DNA of 64,000 nucleotides from Trichothermofontia sichuanensis B231 (GTDB lineage: Bacteria; Cyanobacteriota; Cyanobacteriia; B231): the NCBI RefSeq assembly GCF_026240635.1, contig NZ_CP110848.1, forward strand, positions 1,614,501-1,678,500, given 5' to 3'. Shown here one piece after another: positions 33,636 through 42,808 of the stretch. The notes under the pieces were generated by a model. The model had not been told where the DNA came from. It did no database searches and saw only the letters and a program-made list of their open reading frames with translations. How positions within the stretch are numbered: the first letter of the stretch is position 1; each line of letters starts with the position of its first letter. The translations under genes were made by a program, and so were the position numbers.

Positions 33636-35543
33636 ATGGCAAAAGTTGTTGGAATCGACCTCGGAACGACAAACTCATGCGTTGCCGTGATGGAAGGGGG
33701 TAAACCGACGGTCATCGCAAACGCCGAAGGGTTCCGCACTACCCCCTCAGTGGTGGCCTATGCCAAAAATGGCGATCGCCTAGTGGGCCAAATCGCCAAA
33801 CGACAAGCGGTCATGAACCCGCAAAATACCTTTTATTCGGTCAAGCGTTTCATTGGGCGCAAGTTTGATGAAGTTACCCACGAAACCACCGAAGTCTCCT
33901 ACAAGGTGCTGAACGTCAACGGTAACGTCAAACTGGACTGTCCAGCCGTTGGCAAGCAATTTGCCCCAGAGGAAATTTCGGCCCAGGTGCTGCGCAAGCT
34001 CAAGGAAGATGCCAGTAAGTACATTGGCGAAGAGGTGACCCAAGCCGTCATCACGGTTCCGGCCTACTTCAACGACTCCCAACGGCAGGCCACCAAGGAT
34101 GCGGGCCGCATTGCCGGTCTAGAAGTGCTGCGGATTATCAATGAACCGACGGCAGCCGCCCTCGCCTATGGGTTAGACAACAAGGCCAATGAAACCATCC
34201 TGGTGTTTGACCTAGGGGGTGGAACCTTCGACGTGTCCATCCTGGAAGTGGATGATGGCTTTTTTGAAGTGAAGTCCACCAGTGGTGACACCCACCTCGG
34301 TGGGGACGACTTTGACAAGAAGATCGTAGACTATCTGGCAGAAACCTTCATGGCCAATGAGGGCATTGACCTGCGCAAGGATAAGCAAGCCCTGCAACGC
34401 TTAACCGAAGCTGCGGAAAAGGCCAAGATTGAACTGTCCAGCGTCACCCAGGCTGATATTAACCTGCCCTTTATTACCGCCACGCCCGATGGTCCCAAGC
34501 ACCTGGAAATGACGTTGACGCGGGCTAAGTTTGAGGAACTGTGCTCAGATCTGATCGATCGCTGCCGCGTGCCCGTCGAAAATGCCCTCCGGGATGCTGG
34601 TCTGACCAAGAGCGACATTGACGAAGTGGTGCTGGTGGGTGGGTCTACCCGGATTCCTGCCATTCAAGAGCTGGTCAAACGGCTGCTCGACAAAGAACCC
34701 AACCAGAGCGTTAACCCGGATGAAGTGGTGGCCGTGGGAGCGGCTGTCCAAGGGGGTGTGCTGGCCGGGGAAGTCAAGGATATTCTGCTCCTCGACGTGA
34801 CGCCGCTGTCCCTGGGGGTCGAAACCCTGGGTGGGGTGATGACCAAGATCATTCCGCGTAACACCACGATCCCGACTAAGAAGGCGGAAGTCTTCTCCAC
34901 CGCGGTGGATGGCCAGAGCAATGTGGAAATCCATGTCCTGCAAGGGGAACGGGAACTGGCCAAGGACAACAAGAGCCTGGGTACTTTCCGGCTCGATGGT
35001 ATCCCGCCGGCCCCCCGTGGGGTTCCGCAAATCGAGGTGACCTTCGATATCGACGCCAACGGGATTCTTAACGTCACGGCCCGCGATAAGGGTACGGGCA
35101 AGGAACAGTCGATCAGCATCACGGGGGCTTCGACCTTGCCGAAGGATGAGGTCGAACGGATGGTGAAGGAAGCCGAAGCCAATGCTGCGGCTGACCGCGA
35201 ACGCCGTGAAAAGATCGACCTCAAGAACCAGGCTGACTCCCTGGCCTACCAGGCCAAGAAGCAGATCCAAGAACTGGGCGATAAGGTACCCGCTGCCGAT
35301 AAGTCCAAGATCGAAGGATTGATCAAGAATCTGGAGGAAGCCAGCAGCAAGGAAGACTACGATCGCATCAAGACCCTGACCACAGAACTGCAAGAAGCGC
35401 TCTACAGCGTTGGTAGCAGCATCTACCAGCAGGCGAGCGGCGGTGATGCTGGTTCAGCTGCTGGTGGCAGTGGCGGTGCCAGCAGTGGCGGTGGCAGTGC
35501 CGATGACGATGTGATTGATGCGGAGTTCTCGGAAACCAAGTAG
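33636..35543 (+). CDS. dnaK2: Chaperone DnaK, DnaK2 type
   Basis: 635 residues. The N-terminal ATPase has '[14 protein letters not shown]', '[17 protein letters not shown]' and '[19 protein letters not shown]'; the substrate domain has '[18 protein letters not shown]'. The C terminus is a glycine/serine-rich linker ending '[12 protein letters not shown]', as in the essential, heat-inducible DnaK2 of cyanobacteria. It acts with DnaJ and GrpE in protein folding. It lies next to hsp20, in a heat-shock neighbourhood, but its own co-chaperones are 20 kb away with dnaK1. Confidence 0.95.
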   Translation: MAKVVGIDLGTTNSCVAVMEGGKPTVIANAEGFRTTPSVVAYAKNGDRLVGQIAKRQAVMNPQNTFYSVKRFIGRKFDEVTHETTEVSYKVLNVNGNVKLDCPAVGKQFAPEEISAQVLRKLKEDASKYIGEEVTQAVITVPAYFNDSQRQATKDAGRIAGLEVLRIINEPTAAALAYGLDNKANETILVFDLGGGTFDVSILEVDDGFFEVKSTSGDTHLGGDDFDKKIVDYLAETFMANEGIDLRKDKQALQRLTEAAEKAKIELSSVTQADINLPFITATPDGPKHLEMTLTRAKFEELCSDLIDRCRVPVENALRDAGLTKSDIDEVVLVGGSTRIPAIQELVKRLLDKEPNQSVNPDEVVAVGAAVQGGVLAGEVKDILLLDVTPLSLGVETLGGVMTKIIPRNTTIPTKKAEVFSTAVDGQSNVEIHVLQGERELAKDNKSLGTFRLDGIPPAPRGVPQIEVTFDIDANGILNVTARDKGTGKEQSISITGASTLPKDEVERMVKEAEANAAADRERREKIDLKNQADSLAYQAKKQIQELGDKVPAADKSKIEGLIKNLEEASSKEDYDRIKTLTTELQEALYSVGSSIYQQASGGDAGSAAGGSGGASSGGGSADDDVIDAEFSETK

Positions 35544-35569
35544 ATCAGTGACGACCGTCACCACCTAGG

Positions 35570-35727
35570 TGATTGACCCATCTTTTCCCCTCATCCCCAA
35601 ATCCCTTCTCCCACCAGGGGCGAAGGGACTTTAACCCAACCCCACCCCAACCCCCTGGCGCGAAGCACCTCGCCCGCTCTGGGAGAGGGGTGGGGGTGAG
35701 GGCAGTCCGAGTTTTGTGAGTCAATCA
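35570..35727. repeat. Dispersed element with TGATTGAC ends, copy 1 (158 bp)
   Basis: It begins TGATTGAC and ends GTCAATCA. Inside are C-rich self-complementary segments. CCGTCACCACC occurs as a direct repeat at 35555-35565 and 35729-35739, consistent with an 11-bp target duplication slightly offset on the left. The related copy at 45219-45386 has a 10-bp direct repeat. Confidence 0.7.
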
Positions 35728-35781
35728 GCCGTCACCACCCATTCAAAGGTCTGGATGAGAAGGCCTCATTGAAATCCTCTG

Positions 35782-35822
35782 TCCCCATCCCCAGCAACCG
35801 TTGGTGGAGGGGGATTTTTTGG
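35782..35822 (+). terminator. Possible Rho-independent terminator after dnaK2
   Basis: CCCCATCCCCAGCAACC pairs partly with GGTTGGTGGAGGGGG, and a run of six T follows (35815-35820). It is the only T-tailed hairpin in the dnaK2-TPR gap. Confidence 0.45.
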
Positions 35823-35899
35823 GGTGCCCCCTGGCCTATCAGTAATCTTGCTAAGATCCGATGGCAGTGGCTGACGATTGAGAGGGGCAGGCAGAATTG

Positions 35900-36367
35900 A
35901 TGGGCCAAGGTTGCGGGGAGGCGATCGCCCTGTTCCAGGAAGCGATCGCCCTGCATCCAGCCTACGAGAACGCCCATAATAACCTGGGAATTGCCCTGGG
36001 ACGGCAGGGGCGTTTTGCTGAGGCAGCGGCGATCTTTCGGCAAGCACTGGTGATCAATGCCCAGAACTTTGAAACCCATAATAATTTGGGGATTGCGTTG
36101 GCCAGCCAGGGAAAGTATGGCGAAGCGGAAGCGGCATTTCGACAGGCCATTACCTTGAATGCCACTGAGCCGGAAGCCTATCAAAACCTGGGGTTAGCCC
36201 TAGCCTATCAAGGCAGGGTGCCGGAGACGATTGGGCACTTTGAACAGGCCAAGCAGTTATACAGTGCCCTAGGGGAGGTCGCCGCCGTCCAGCGCCTCGA
36301 CCAGATTTTACAGCGGCTGCGATCGGTGGCCCGACCCTCTGGGGGAGACCCTGGGCGAACACCCTAA
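35900..36367 (+). CDS. Tetratricopeptide-repeat protein
   Basis: 155 residues with three to four TPR units, e.g. 'AYENAHNNLGIALGRQGRFA', 'NFETHNNLGIALASQGKYGE' and 'EPEAYQNLGLALAYQGRVPE'. TPRs make protein-protein contacts. No signal peptide or other domain is visible; the start is taken at the ATG at 35900, as the TTG at 35897 is unlikely. The repeat region may mean a truncated larger TPR protein. Confidence 0.75.
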   Translation: MGQGCGEAIALFQEAIALHPAYENAHNNLGIALGRQGRFAEAAAIFRQALVINAQNFETHNNLGIALASQGKYGEAEAAFRQAITLNATEPEAYQNLGLALAYQGRVPETIGHFEQAKQLYSALGEVAAVQRLDQILQRLRSVARPSGGDPGRTP

Positions 36368-36514
36368 AAACGCTGGCTGGTCGGCTTGATACAGCGGTTC
36401 CCAATCCAGTCAGGTACACTGATGCCTGACACTGCCAGGATTCTAGCCGCGATCTTGCCCCTTGGTTGAAGCCAAAACGCTGTAGCAATTTTTTTCATAC
36501 CGTGATCTTTGTCT

Positions 36515-36979
36515 ATGACGCTCAAGATTGGTGACCCGGCTCCTGATTTTGCACTCCCCGATGCGACCGGGAAGCGGGTGCATTTATCAGATTTCCGGGG
36601 GCAGACGGTGGTGGTGTATTTTTATCCCCGCGATAACACGTCGGGTTGTACGAAGGAAGCCTGTAGCTTTCGGGATGCTTATCCGGATTTCCAGAATCGG
36701 AATGTGGCGGTGTTGGGCATTAGTGCCGATGACGCAAAAGCGCACCAAAAGTTTACTGAGAAATACCAGTTACCATTTCCCCTGTTATGTGATGAAGGCG
36801 GGAAGGTGGCCGCAACCTATGGAAGCTATGGCCTAAAAAAATTCATGGGTAAGGAATATATGGGGGTTTTCCGTCATACCTTTGTGATCGCACCCGATGG
36901 CACGATCGCGCAAATTTACCGCAAGGTAAAGCCGGATGCCCATGCAACTGAAATTTTACAAGCGTTAGGAGATCCCTAA
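36515..36979 (+). CDS. bcp: Peroxiredoxin of the BCP/PrxQ family
   Basis: 154 residues. 'PAPDFALPDATG' at the N terminus and 'YFYPRDNTSGCTKEACSFRD' with peroxidatic and resolving cysteines five residues apart identify PrxQ/BCP, which reduces hydroperoxides using thioredoxin. The C-terminal 'HTFVIAPDGTI' strand is standard. The ATG at 36515 is preferred to the TTG at 36509. Confidence 0.93.
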   Translation: MTLKIGDPAPDFALPDATGKRVHLSDFRGQTVVVYFYPRDNTSGCTKEACSFRDAYPDFQNRNVAVLGISADDAKAHQKFTEKYQLPFPLLCDEGGKVAATYGSYGLKKFMGKEYMGVFRHTFVIAPDGTIAQIYRKVKPDAHATEILQALGDP

Positions 36980-37031
36980 CGGCTGGCGGATGAGTCACCG
37001 ACCGGAGCGTCGAGACCTGGCAACTACTCGC

Positions 37032-37358
37032 TCAGACTCCCACCTCGACGAGCAGTGCCGTCATGGCGGCGATCGTCAGCCCCGTCTCCAGGTACTGGGG
37101 ATGCTCTGGATCGTAGGGACTCCGAAGGCGATCGATCGCAATAATCCGGGCCGATTCCGGCAACACGGGCACATCGGGATCGGGGTCAGTCGGGCGGGTT
37201 AGGGAACTGGCAAAGCCCCGAAAGATCACCACTTCTTCCGGCTCTCCGGCAATTTCAGCCCGGACCAGGAGGACTTCCTGGGGACGCTTGCGGGTGTACT
37301 GCTCTAGGCGACGTTCATACACCGTCTGCGCAGGTGCATCGAACCTTTCCTTAGCCAT
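37032..37358 (-). CDS. Conserved cyanobacterial protein, unknown function
   Basis: 108 residues. 'YERRLEQYTRKRPQEVLLVR', 'EEVVIFRGFASSLTRPT' and 'DPDVPVLPESARIIAIDRL' are regular and well-formed; they look like a small conserved cyanobacterial family (possibly DUF7734), of unknown function. The ATG at 37358 overlaps the upstream Rpn-type gene by 8 bp, implying coupling; the TTG at 37367 would add three residues. Confidence 0.6.
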   Translation of the reverse strand: MAKERFDAPAQTVYERRLEQYTRKRPQEVLLVRAEIAGEPEEVVIFRGFASSLTRPTDPDPDVPVLPESARIIAIDRLRSPYDPEHPQYLETGLTIAAMTALLVEVGV

Positions 37359-38271
37359 TATTGCCAACCTGATGGATCTGAGCTAACCAATGTTCTAACG
37401 CGGCCCGATCGGTCCAATCAAATACCCCCTCAACCAAGGCTTCCAACTGCTCAACCGCAAGCGCCTTTACCTGATCCATCAGGTTGGGGTCCAGTTCACC
37501 AAACCGACGCTTTAATAACCGCAGGGCAAGTGCGATCGCTTCTTCCCGGCGACCTTCCTGGCGACCTTCCTGGCGACCTTCCTGGCGACCTTCCTGGCGA
37601 CCTTCCTGGCGACCTTCCTGGCGGCCCTTGAGTTCCCCTTCCTGGAAAATTTCTTGATAGATCACCGATTCGCGCATAATCCCCTCCTGGAAAACTTGAC
37701 GAATTAACCCCTTGTCGAATTTTAAGCCTGCCAATAGTTGCACGTAGCAGGAAACCTGCTGACGCGCTTGCTCTGATTCTAGCTGACGTACCCGTTGGGC
37801 AATTTCGGTTAGCCATTGCTCCGGGTTAGGTCGATCCACGAGCGACGCAAACGGCAACAGCACGGGATCGGCAAGCAAGGGTTGGGGATCCTGCTCCCAG
37901 AGGCACAGAACTTGGTAGTGATGCACGGTTCCTTCAAGGGCAAAGCAGGTTTCAATCACCGTCTCTGCTGGTGGGGGCAATAGCAAAACCACGACCTGGG
38001 TAATCGGGAGGCGGTAGGCACGGTATAACCGCACCCAATAGTCCAACATCCGCAAGGGCAACGGGGGGTCAGACTTGAGGTGGGTTTGAAACTCTAAATG
38101 CAAGATGCGATTTTGCGTCCGGAGCAAGACAACGGTATCAGCGCGGATAGGTTCGATGCTCAACTCAGTTTTCAGCACACTCACCGACTGGGGAGCTTCA
38201 CCCAGAATCCAGGCTGCTATGCGATCGGGGTATTGCTCGGCCAGAAATTTGCAAAGATTATCAAACGACAT
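37351..38271 (-). CDS. Rpn family putative nuclease/transposase-related protein with DUF4351-like tail
   Basis: 306 residues. The N-terminal part 'NRILHLEFQTHLKSDPPLPL' (the E-Q pair of the PD-(D/E)XK-like Rpn/PDDEXK site) and 'ADTVVLLRTQ' match the RpnA/PDDEXK_2 family of recombination-promoting nucleases. A glycine/glutamate repeat (RQEG about six times, near residues 216-240) links it to a C-terminal helical domain. The repeat is encoded by a 12-bp tandem repeat. Confidence 0.75.
   Translation of the reverse strand: MSFDNLCKFLAEQYPDRIAAWILGEAPQSVSVLKTELSIEPIRADTVVLLRTQNRILHLEFQTHLKSDPPLPLRMLDYWVRLYRAYRLPITQVVVLLLPPPAETVIETCFALEGTVHHYQVLCLWEQDPQPLLADPVLLPFASLVDRPNPEQWLTEIAQRVRQLESEQARQQVSCYVQLLAGLKFDKGLIRQVFQEGIMRESVIYQEIFQEGELKGRQEGRQEGRQEGRQEGRQEGRQEGRREEAIALALRLLKRRFGELDPNLMDQVKALAVEQLEALVEGVFDWTDRAALEHWLAQIHQVGNNG
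37548..37625. repeat. 12-bp tandem repeat encoding (RQEG)n
   Basis: CTTCCTGGCGAC recurs about six times without a change and once with small changes, inside the Rpn-type gene. It keeps the reading frame and would allow length variation by slippage. Confidence 0.85.
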
Positions 38272-38283
38272 GAGGTAGAGACC

Positions 38284-38880
38284 TTAGCTCATCACTGCTG
38301 TCCGGCCCTGCTTACCCAAGCGGAACATTACAAAGTGACCCAGGTAGAGAACATAAATCACTAGACCCACAATGCCCCAAAAGCCGAGGAACGTATCGCC
38401 ACTGTTGGCAAAAAAGACCTCCTTGAAACCCCAAGGTGCATCTAACCAGATGCGACAGGCCGGATTGGTTAGGATCGCATCCTTCGTCATCAGGGCACAG
38501 GGCAGGGACGTGATCTGGAACAGGGCACCGACAATGCAGTAGGCCGTAATCCCCCAACGCCAGGAGGTGACGGTGAGCTTGAAGGAATTTTTGGGCAGGT
38601 CGTCGATCTCTTCGTTTAGGTCCACCCAAAACCACAGGCTAATCGGGATCAGAACCCGTGCCAGGAAGCTAGTCAAGTAGCTAATCGGCAGGGCGGCAAT
38701 CATTAACAACACCGTAATGGCCAGCAGGCTAGCTACCCGCCAGTAGATAATCAGCAACCGCTGGACGGCCTCAGCCCGCCGGAACGCCGCCCAGATCAGC
38801 AAGGCGAGGGGAAAGCTCACGGTCACCAAAACCGCAAGGCGATAATCGGTCCAAACAAGGGCGGGCAACCAATCCTGCAT
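38284..38880 (-). CDS. DUF3177 family membrane protein
   Basis: 198 residues from the ATG at 38880 (MQDWLPALVWTDYRLAVLVT), with about four to five hydrophobic segments. It has the look of the cyanobacterial DUF3177 family, of unknown function ('YWRVASLLAITVLLMIAALP', 'LNEEIDDLPKN'). Upstream in-frame sequence to 38967 is not conserved in character. It lies 12 bp after the Rpn-type gene start on the same strand. Confidence 0.75.
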   Translation of the reverse strand: MQDWLPALVWTDYRLAVLVTVSFPLALLIWAAFRRAEAVQRLLIIYWRVASLLAITVLLMIAALPISYLTSFLARVLIPISLWFWVDLNEEIDDLPKNSFKLTVTSWRWGITAYCIVGALFQITSLPCALMTKDAILTNPACRIWLDAPWGFKEVFFANSGDTFLGFWGIVGLVIYVLYLGHFVMFRLGKQGRTAVMS

Positions 38881-39116
38881 AGTTTCTCTCAGAACGATAG
38901 GCAACGGGCGAACCCACGATCGCTGGGCGACGCTCAAGGCGTATCGCGAATCCGGCCAAGGGATCACTATCCTTATCCCACTTTCGTATCCTATACTCTC
39001 TAAGGATAAATAACTTTCAAAAAGTTAACGTTTCGTTGCCTGATGGGTCCCCGTTTGTTGGCGGCTCAGGGCATTTACCCCGTCCACCCAGTTTAATGAA
39101 ATCAGTCTAGTCGAAC

Positions 39117-40046
39117 GTGCAACAGTTGACAGCTACCTGTGAGGATGTGATTACGGAGACGAAGCACCCCCTGACGGTTCCCAGGGAGTTTCTTGACCCG
39201 CCCGGTACCATTAACCCGACACTGCTGATGTTCCTGGCCGCCGTGGCGATCGCCATTGGTGCGACCGTGGGTTATTGGCGGTGGGGCTGGCCCGGTTGGT
39301 GTTGTTTTTTCCTCAATGTCCTCGCCTTGCATCTAGCCGGAACCGTGATCCATGATGCGTCGCACTTTGCGGCCCATCGCAATCGCATTGTTAATGCCTG
39401 CCTTGGACATGGCAGTGCTCTGCTGTTAGGCTTTTCGTTCCCGGTGTTCACACGGGTCCATATGCAACACCATGCCCATGTGAATGACCCCGATAACGAC
39501 CCCGATCACTTTGTCTCCACCGGGGGACCCCTGTGGCTGATTGCGGCCCGCTTCTTTTACCATGAGATCTTTTTCTTCAAACGTCGCCTCTGGCGTAAGT
39601 ATGAGTTGTTGGAATGGTTCCTGGGGCGGCTAGCGGTGGGGCTGATTGTTTATGCGGCGTACCGCTATGACTTCTTGAGTTTTGTAATGAATTTCTGGTT
39701 TTGTCCGGCGTTGGTGGTGGGGTTGATGCTGGGGTTATTCTTTGATTACTTGCCCCATCGGCCTTTTCAGGAACGCGATCGCTGGAAGAATGCCAGGGTA
39801 TATCCCAGCCGCGTGCTGAATGTGCTGATTCTGGGTCAGAATTATCACCTAATTCACCACTTATGGCCATCGATCCCCTGGTATCGCTATCAGGCGGCCT
39901 ACTATGCCACCCAGCCGTTGCTCAATGCCAAGGGGTGTCACCAATCTCTAGGTTTGTGGCGAGGCAAGGATTTCCTCAGCTTTGTCTATGATCTGTTTCT
40001 GGGGATTCGCTTTCAGCATTGGAGACGCTCGCAAACTTCAGAGTAA
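39117..40046 (+). CDS. crtR: Beta-carotene hydroxylase CrtR
   Basis: 309 residues starting at a GTG. The three histidine boxes of a di-iron membrane desaturase/hydroxylase are visible: 'HDASHFAAHR', 'HMQHHAHVNDPDNDPDH' and 'NYHLIHHLWP'. Four membrane segments surround them. CrtR adds the hydroxyl groups of zeaxanthin and myxol-type carotenoids. The fit to cyanobacterial CrtR is good, although fatty acid desaturases share the boxes. Confidence 0.9.
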   Translation: MQQLTATCEDVITETKHPLTVPREFLDPPGTINPTLLMFLAAVAIAIGATVGYWRWGWPGWCCFFLNVLALHLAGTVIHDASHFAAHRNRIVNACLGHGSALLLGFSFPVFTRVHMQHHAHVNDPDNDPDHFVSTGGPLWLIAARFFYHEIFFFKRRLWRKYELLEWFLGRLAVGLIVYAAYRYDFLSFVMNFWFCPALVVGLMLGLFFDYLPHRPFQERDRWKNARVYPSRVLNVLILGQNYHLIHHLWPSIPWYRYQAAYYATQPLLNAKGCHQSLGLWRGKDFLSFVYDLFLGIRFQHWRRSQTSE

Positions 40047-40054
40047 ATGGCTAA

Positions 40055-40123
40055 AACCACCAAAGCACTAAGTTCACCAAGATCCACCAAGTATCCCTTC
40101 GTGTTCTTTGTGTCTTGGTGGTT
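40055..40123. terminator. Hairpin-forming sequence between crtR and the thioredoxin gene
   Basis: AACCACCAAAGCAC and GTGTCTTGGTGGTT form a stem with inner CCACCAAG/CTTGGTGG alternative; it is a type of cyanobacterial intergenic repeat. The genes on either side converge, so a bidirectional terminator is plausible. Confidence 0.4.
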
Positions 40124-40138
40124 CCAACCCCAACAAAC

Positions 40139-40732
40139 TTAGCCCCTCACCTGCGCCCCGTGGCTTTGGGGATTGGCCGTATTCTCCCCATCGGGCCTGA
40201 TCGTGGCATCAAACTCAGAAGTCCGACCCAGCACTTGGCTGTAGGGTAACGGCTCCCCAGCAATCAAAGCCTCCAGGTTAGCCGCCAAGATCGGACGCGG
40301 TTGTTCGCCAATGCTGCTGGCGATCGCCTGACCCTGGCGATCGAGGAACACAAAGTGGGGAATCCCATCGACCCGGTAGTGCAACACCTCCGGTAACCAC
40401 TTACTGTTATCGACATTGAGCATCACGAAGTTAACGCGATCGCCGTACTCAGCTTTCAACGCCTGGATATCCCTGGCCATCGCCTGACAACTGGTACACC
40501 AATCGGCGTAGAACTCGATGAGGGTTGGCTGTTGATTGGTCAAGGCCACATTGAGAGGAGTTGAAGCTGCCGCTAAGCTAGGCAGGGAGGGGGTCTGGGT
40601 TTGGATGCGTAATCCCAGGAACAGAGCCACACTGAGGAGAATCGCCATGCCCACAATAACTAGATTACGCAGGCGGGTGATGAGCGTGGGGGACGTTGTG
40701 ACCGTGGGTTGAGAATTCGGTGGGGAAGTCAT
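40139..40732 (-). CDS. txlA: Membrane-anchored thioredoxin-like protein (TxlA/HCF164-like)
   Basis: 197 residues from the ATG at 40732. A single membrane anchor (about residues 23-45) is followed by a thioredoxin fold with 'FYADWCTSCQAM' (CxxC) and 'DGIPHFVFLDRQG'. The lumenal TxlA/HCF164 proteins reduce cytochrome components in thylakoids. A longer frame reaching 40792 is less likely. Confidence 0.88.
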   Translation of the reverse strand: MTSPPNSQPTVTTSPTLITRLRNLVIVGMAILLSVALFLGLRIQTQTPSLPSLAAASTPLNVALTNQQPTLIEFYADWCTSCQAMARDIQALKAEYGDRVNFVMLNVDNSKWLPEVLHYRVDGIPHFVFLDRQGQAIASSIGEQPRPILAANLEALIAGEPLPYSQVLGRTSEFDATIRPDGENTANPQSHGAQVRG

Positions 40733-40820
40733 AGACAATCGTGCGCAGAAGTTAAGCAGCGTTGGCGATATCACGGGGGTGTGACATCCCAACTGCTAGT
40801 GTACTGAGATTGAGATGAGA

Positions 40821-41942
40821 TTAGGGCGGGCATGATGGGGGAGTTGCTGCCTGAATACTTGCAGAACCCGATGTGGTTAGCGCATCTGGCCCCAGGAGGA
40901 CAACTTTAGCCGCGAGACGCGGGGCGTGCAGATCTGAGGATGTGACGGTGGGATTCTCCTGCGCAGACGCGCTGCGAACGCCCACCAGGATCTCACCAAC
41001 CCCTAAGAACCGGCCCGATTCATCTTCAACGCGGATACCCACAGAGGCCTCCCCCCCCGTCGTTGCGGCGATATCGGCCTGGTGATGAAGGGCCGCGATC
41101 GGTAACGGTTGTCCCTGACACCAGCGTTTGGCCAAGGGCAAGGGGAGCACGATCGCCGGTAAATGCCGTAGGGCAGCCTGCATGGCTAAGGGTTGAAACG
41201 TCCCCGCCGCCAGTTGACTGGCCAGTTCCTCTAGCGTCAAACTGGTCGCCAGCGGAAACCCACAACTTTCAGTCCGCACCAGCGCCGCTAGGGTGCCCCC
41301 AGTGCCCAGAGCGACCCCTAGGTCGCGGGCGATCGCGCGAATATAGGTACCCGGTCCACAGGTAATGTTGAGGTCTAATTCCCGTAACTCTGGCCAGGGC
41401 AAATCCGGCTTGGTGGCGAGGCGTGATCGCGTTGCCGGTGAGACCGATCGCCAGTCTCCAATCTCAATAGCGGTGATCGTCACCGGGCGTTCAGGGACCT
41501 CAAACACCTCACCCGCACGGGCGCGATCGTACAGACGTTTGCCCGCCACCTGAATGGCGCTGTAACGCGGGGGGACTTGGGTGATTGTGCCCTGGAAGCG
41601 AGTTAATGCTAATTGGATATCCGGCAAGGTCAGCGCTCGAGGGGAACATGGCTGCGCCAGCGGCAGATCGCAAAAGTTACCCAGAATTTCCCCTTCCAAG
41701 TCATCTGTTGTGGTGCTCAGACCCAGGAGGATAGTGGCCCGGTAGGCTTTGCCGGTGGGTAGGAAGGGGAGGAGGCGGGTGGCTTTCCCCAGGGCGATCG
41801 GTAACACCCCACTAGCCGCGGGATCCAGGGTACCCCCATGCCCAACGCGCTTTTGCTGGAGCAGGCGGCGCACTTTGGCCACGCAATCATGGGAGGTCCA
41901 CCCTAGGGGTTTATTTAAGTTGAGAAAGCCATCCAAACCCAT
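40821..41942 (-). CDS. truB: tRNA pseudouridine(55) synthase TruB
   Basis: 373 residues. '[20 protein letters not shown]' and '[19 protein letters not shown]' contain the catalytic aspartate (GTLDP) of TruB, which modifies U55 of tRNA. The C-terminal extension is longer than usual (about 60 residues beyond the core), with '[13 protein letters not shown]', a short PUA-like end. A repeat piece at about 40950-40985 is translated in frame near the C terminus. Confidence 0.93.
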   Translation of the reverse strand: MGLDGFLNLNKPLGWTSHDCVAKVRRLLQQKRVGHGGTLDPAASGVLPIALGKATRLLPFLPTGKAYRATILLGLSTTTDDLEGEILGNFCDLPLAQPCSPRALTLPDIQLALTRFQGTITQVPPRYSAIQVAGKRLYDRARAGEVFEVPERPVTITAIEIGDWRSVSPATRSRLATKPDLPWPELRELDLNITCGPGTYIRAIARDLGVALGTGGTLAALVRTESCGFPLATSLTLEELASQLAAGTFQPLAMQAALRHLPAIVLPLPLAKRWCQGQPLPIAALHHQADIAATTGGEASVGIRVEDESGRFLGVGEILVGVRSASAQENPTVTSSDLHAPRLAAKVVLLGPDALTTSGSASIQAATPPSCPP

Positions 41943-42169
41943 GCTGGTCATCCATGCTGGTCATCCAAGGGTACCAAAAACTGTCCGCAGGAGGTGGGCT
42001 TTTCCCCAGAGATTGCAGTCTAGAAAACTTGTCAAAGTGAAGGATAAACGTTAGTTAGTGGAATGTCTGGCTTCCCAGTCAACCTCAAGTCAACGCTCCC
42101 GTATCGCCTTGGCAAGATGGCCAGTTGGGGGACGAGTCGAGTTCCGTGTCCTTATCTCCAGTGTGATGC

Positions 42170-42808
42170 ATGAGTTTAAATATCTACTTTCTCCGACATG
42201 GTGAAACCACCGCGAGTCGGACCGGCGGCTACTGTGGCACCCTCGATATCGACCTCACCGAGGTAGGAACCCAGATGGCCCAAGCCTTTGCCGATGCTTA
42301 TCGAGACTTGCCCTGGGCTGCGGTGTATACCAGTCCCCTGCGGCGCACGGTGGCCACGGCTCAGCCCCTGTGTGAGGCAATCGGCCTACAGATGCAGGTA
42401 CGGGCAGGTCTGCGCGAAATTGAGTATGGTCAGTGGGAAGGTTTGACCGTTGAGGCAGTCCGGCAGCAGTACGAAGAAGATTATGTGCGCTGGCTCACGG
42501 AACCCGCCTGGAATCCACCCACTGGGGGAGAAACAGCCGTACAGGTCGCTAGCCGGGCCTCCCTGGTCATTGCCGAAATTGAGAATCAGTATGCTGACGG
42601 TAATGTGCTGGTCGTTTCCCACAAGGCAACGATTCGGATTTTATTGTGTAGCCTGCTGGGGATTGATCTAGGCCGATTCCGCGATCGCATTGATATGCCT
42701 GTCGCCGCCGTCAGTGTGGTCAAATTTGACGTCCACGGTCCCTTGCTGCAACGTCTGGGCGATCGCGCCCACCTCCCACCCGCGCTGCGTGCCCTACCGG
42801 GTACCTAG
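42170..42808 (+). CDS. Histidine phosphatase family protein
   Basis: 212 residues with 'FLRHGETTASR' (RHG) and 'VVSHKATIRILLC' (second histidine), plus 'YTSPLRRTVATA' and 'EIEYGQWEGLT'. This is the phosphoglycerate mutase-like histidine phosphatase fold. Its specific substrate is not evident from sequence. It overlaps the Nif3-like gene by 15 bp at their 3' ends. Confidence 0.88.
   Translation: MSLNIYFLRHGETTASRTGGYCGTLDIDLTEVGTQMAQAFADAYRDLPWAAVYTSPLRRTVATAQPLCEAIGLQMQVRAGLREIEYGQWEGLTVEAVRQQYEEDYVRWLTEPAWNPPTGGETAVQVASRASLVIAEIENQYADGNVLVVSHKATIRILLCSLLGIDLGRFRDRIDMPVAAVSVVKFDVHGPLLQRLGDRAHLPPALRALPGT

Noticed and set aside
34545-35393. Long antisense ORF opposite dnaK2 (282 codons)
   Set aside because: It mirrors the strongly biased codon use of dnaK2 and has no family likeness; dnaK2 itself is certain.
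37548-37625. Candidate CRISPR array
   Set aside because: Units are 12 bp and contiguous with no spacers, and they encode RQEG in an open gene; a simple tandem repeat.
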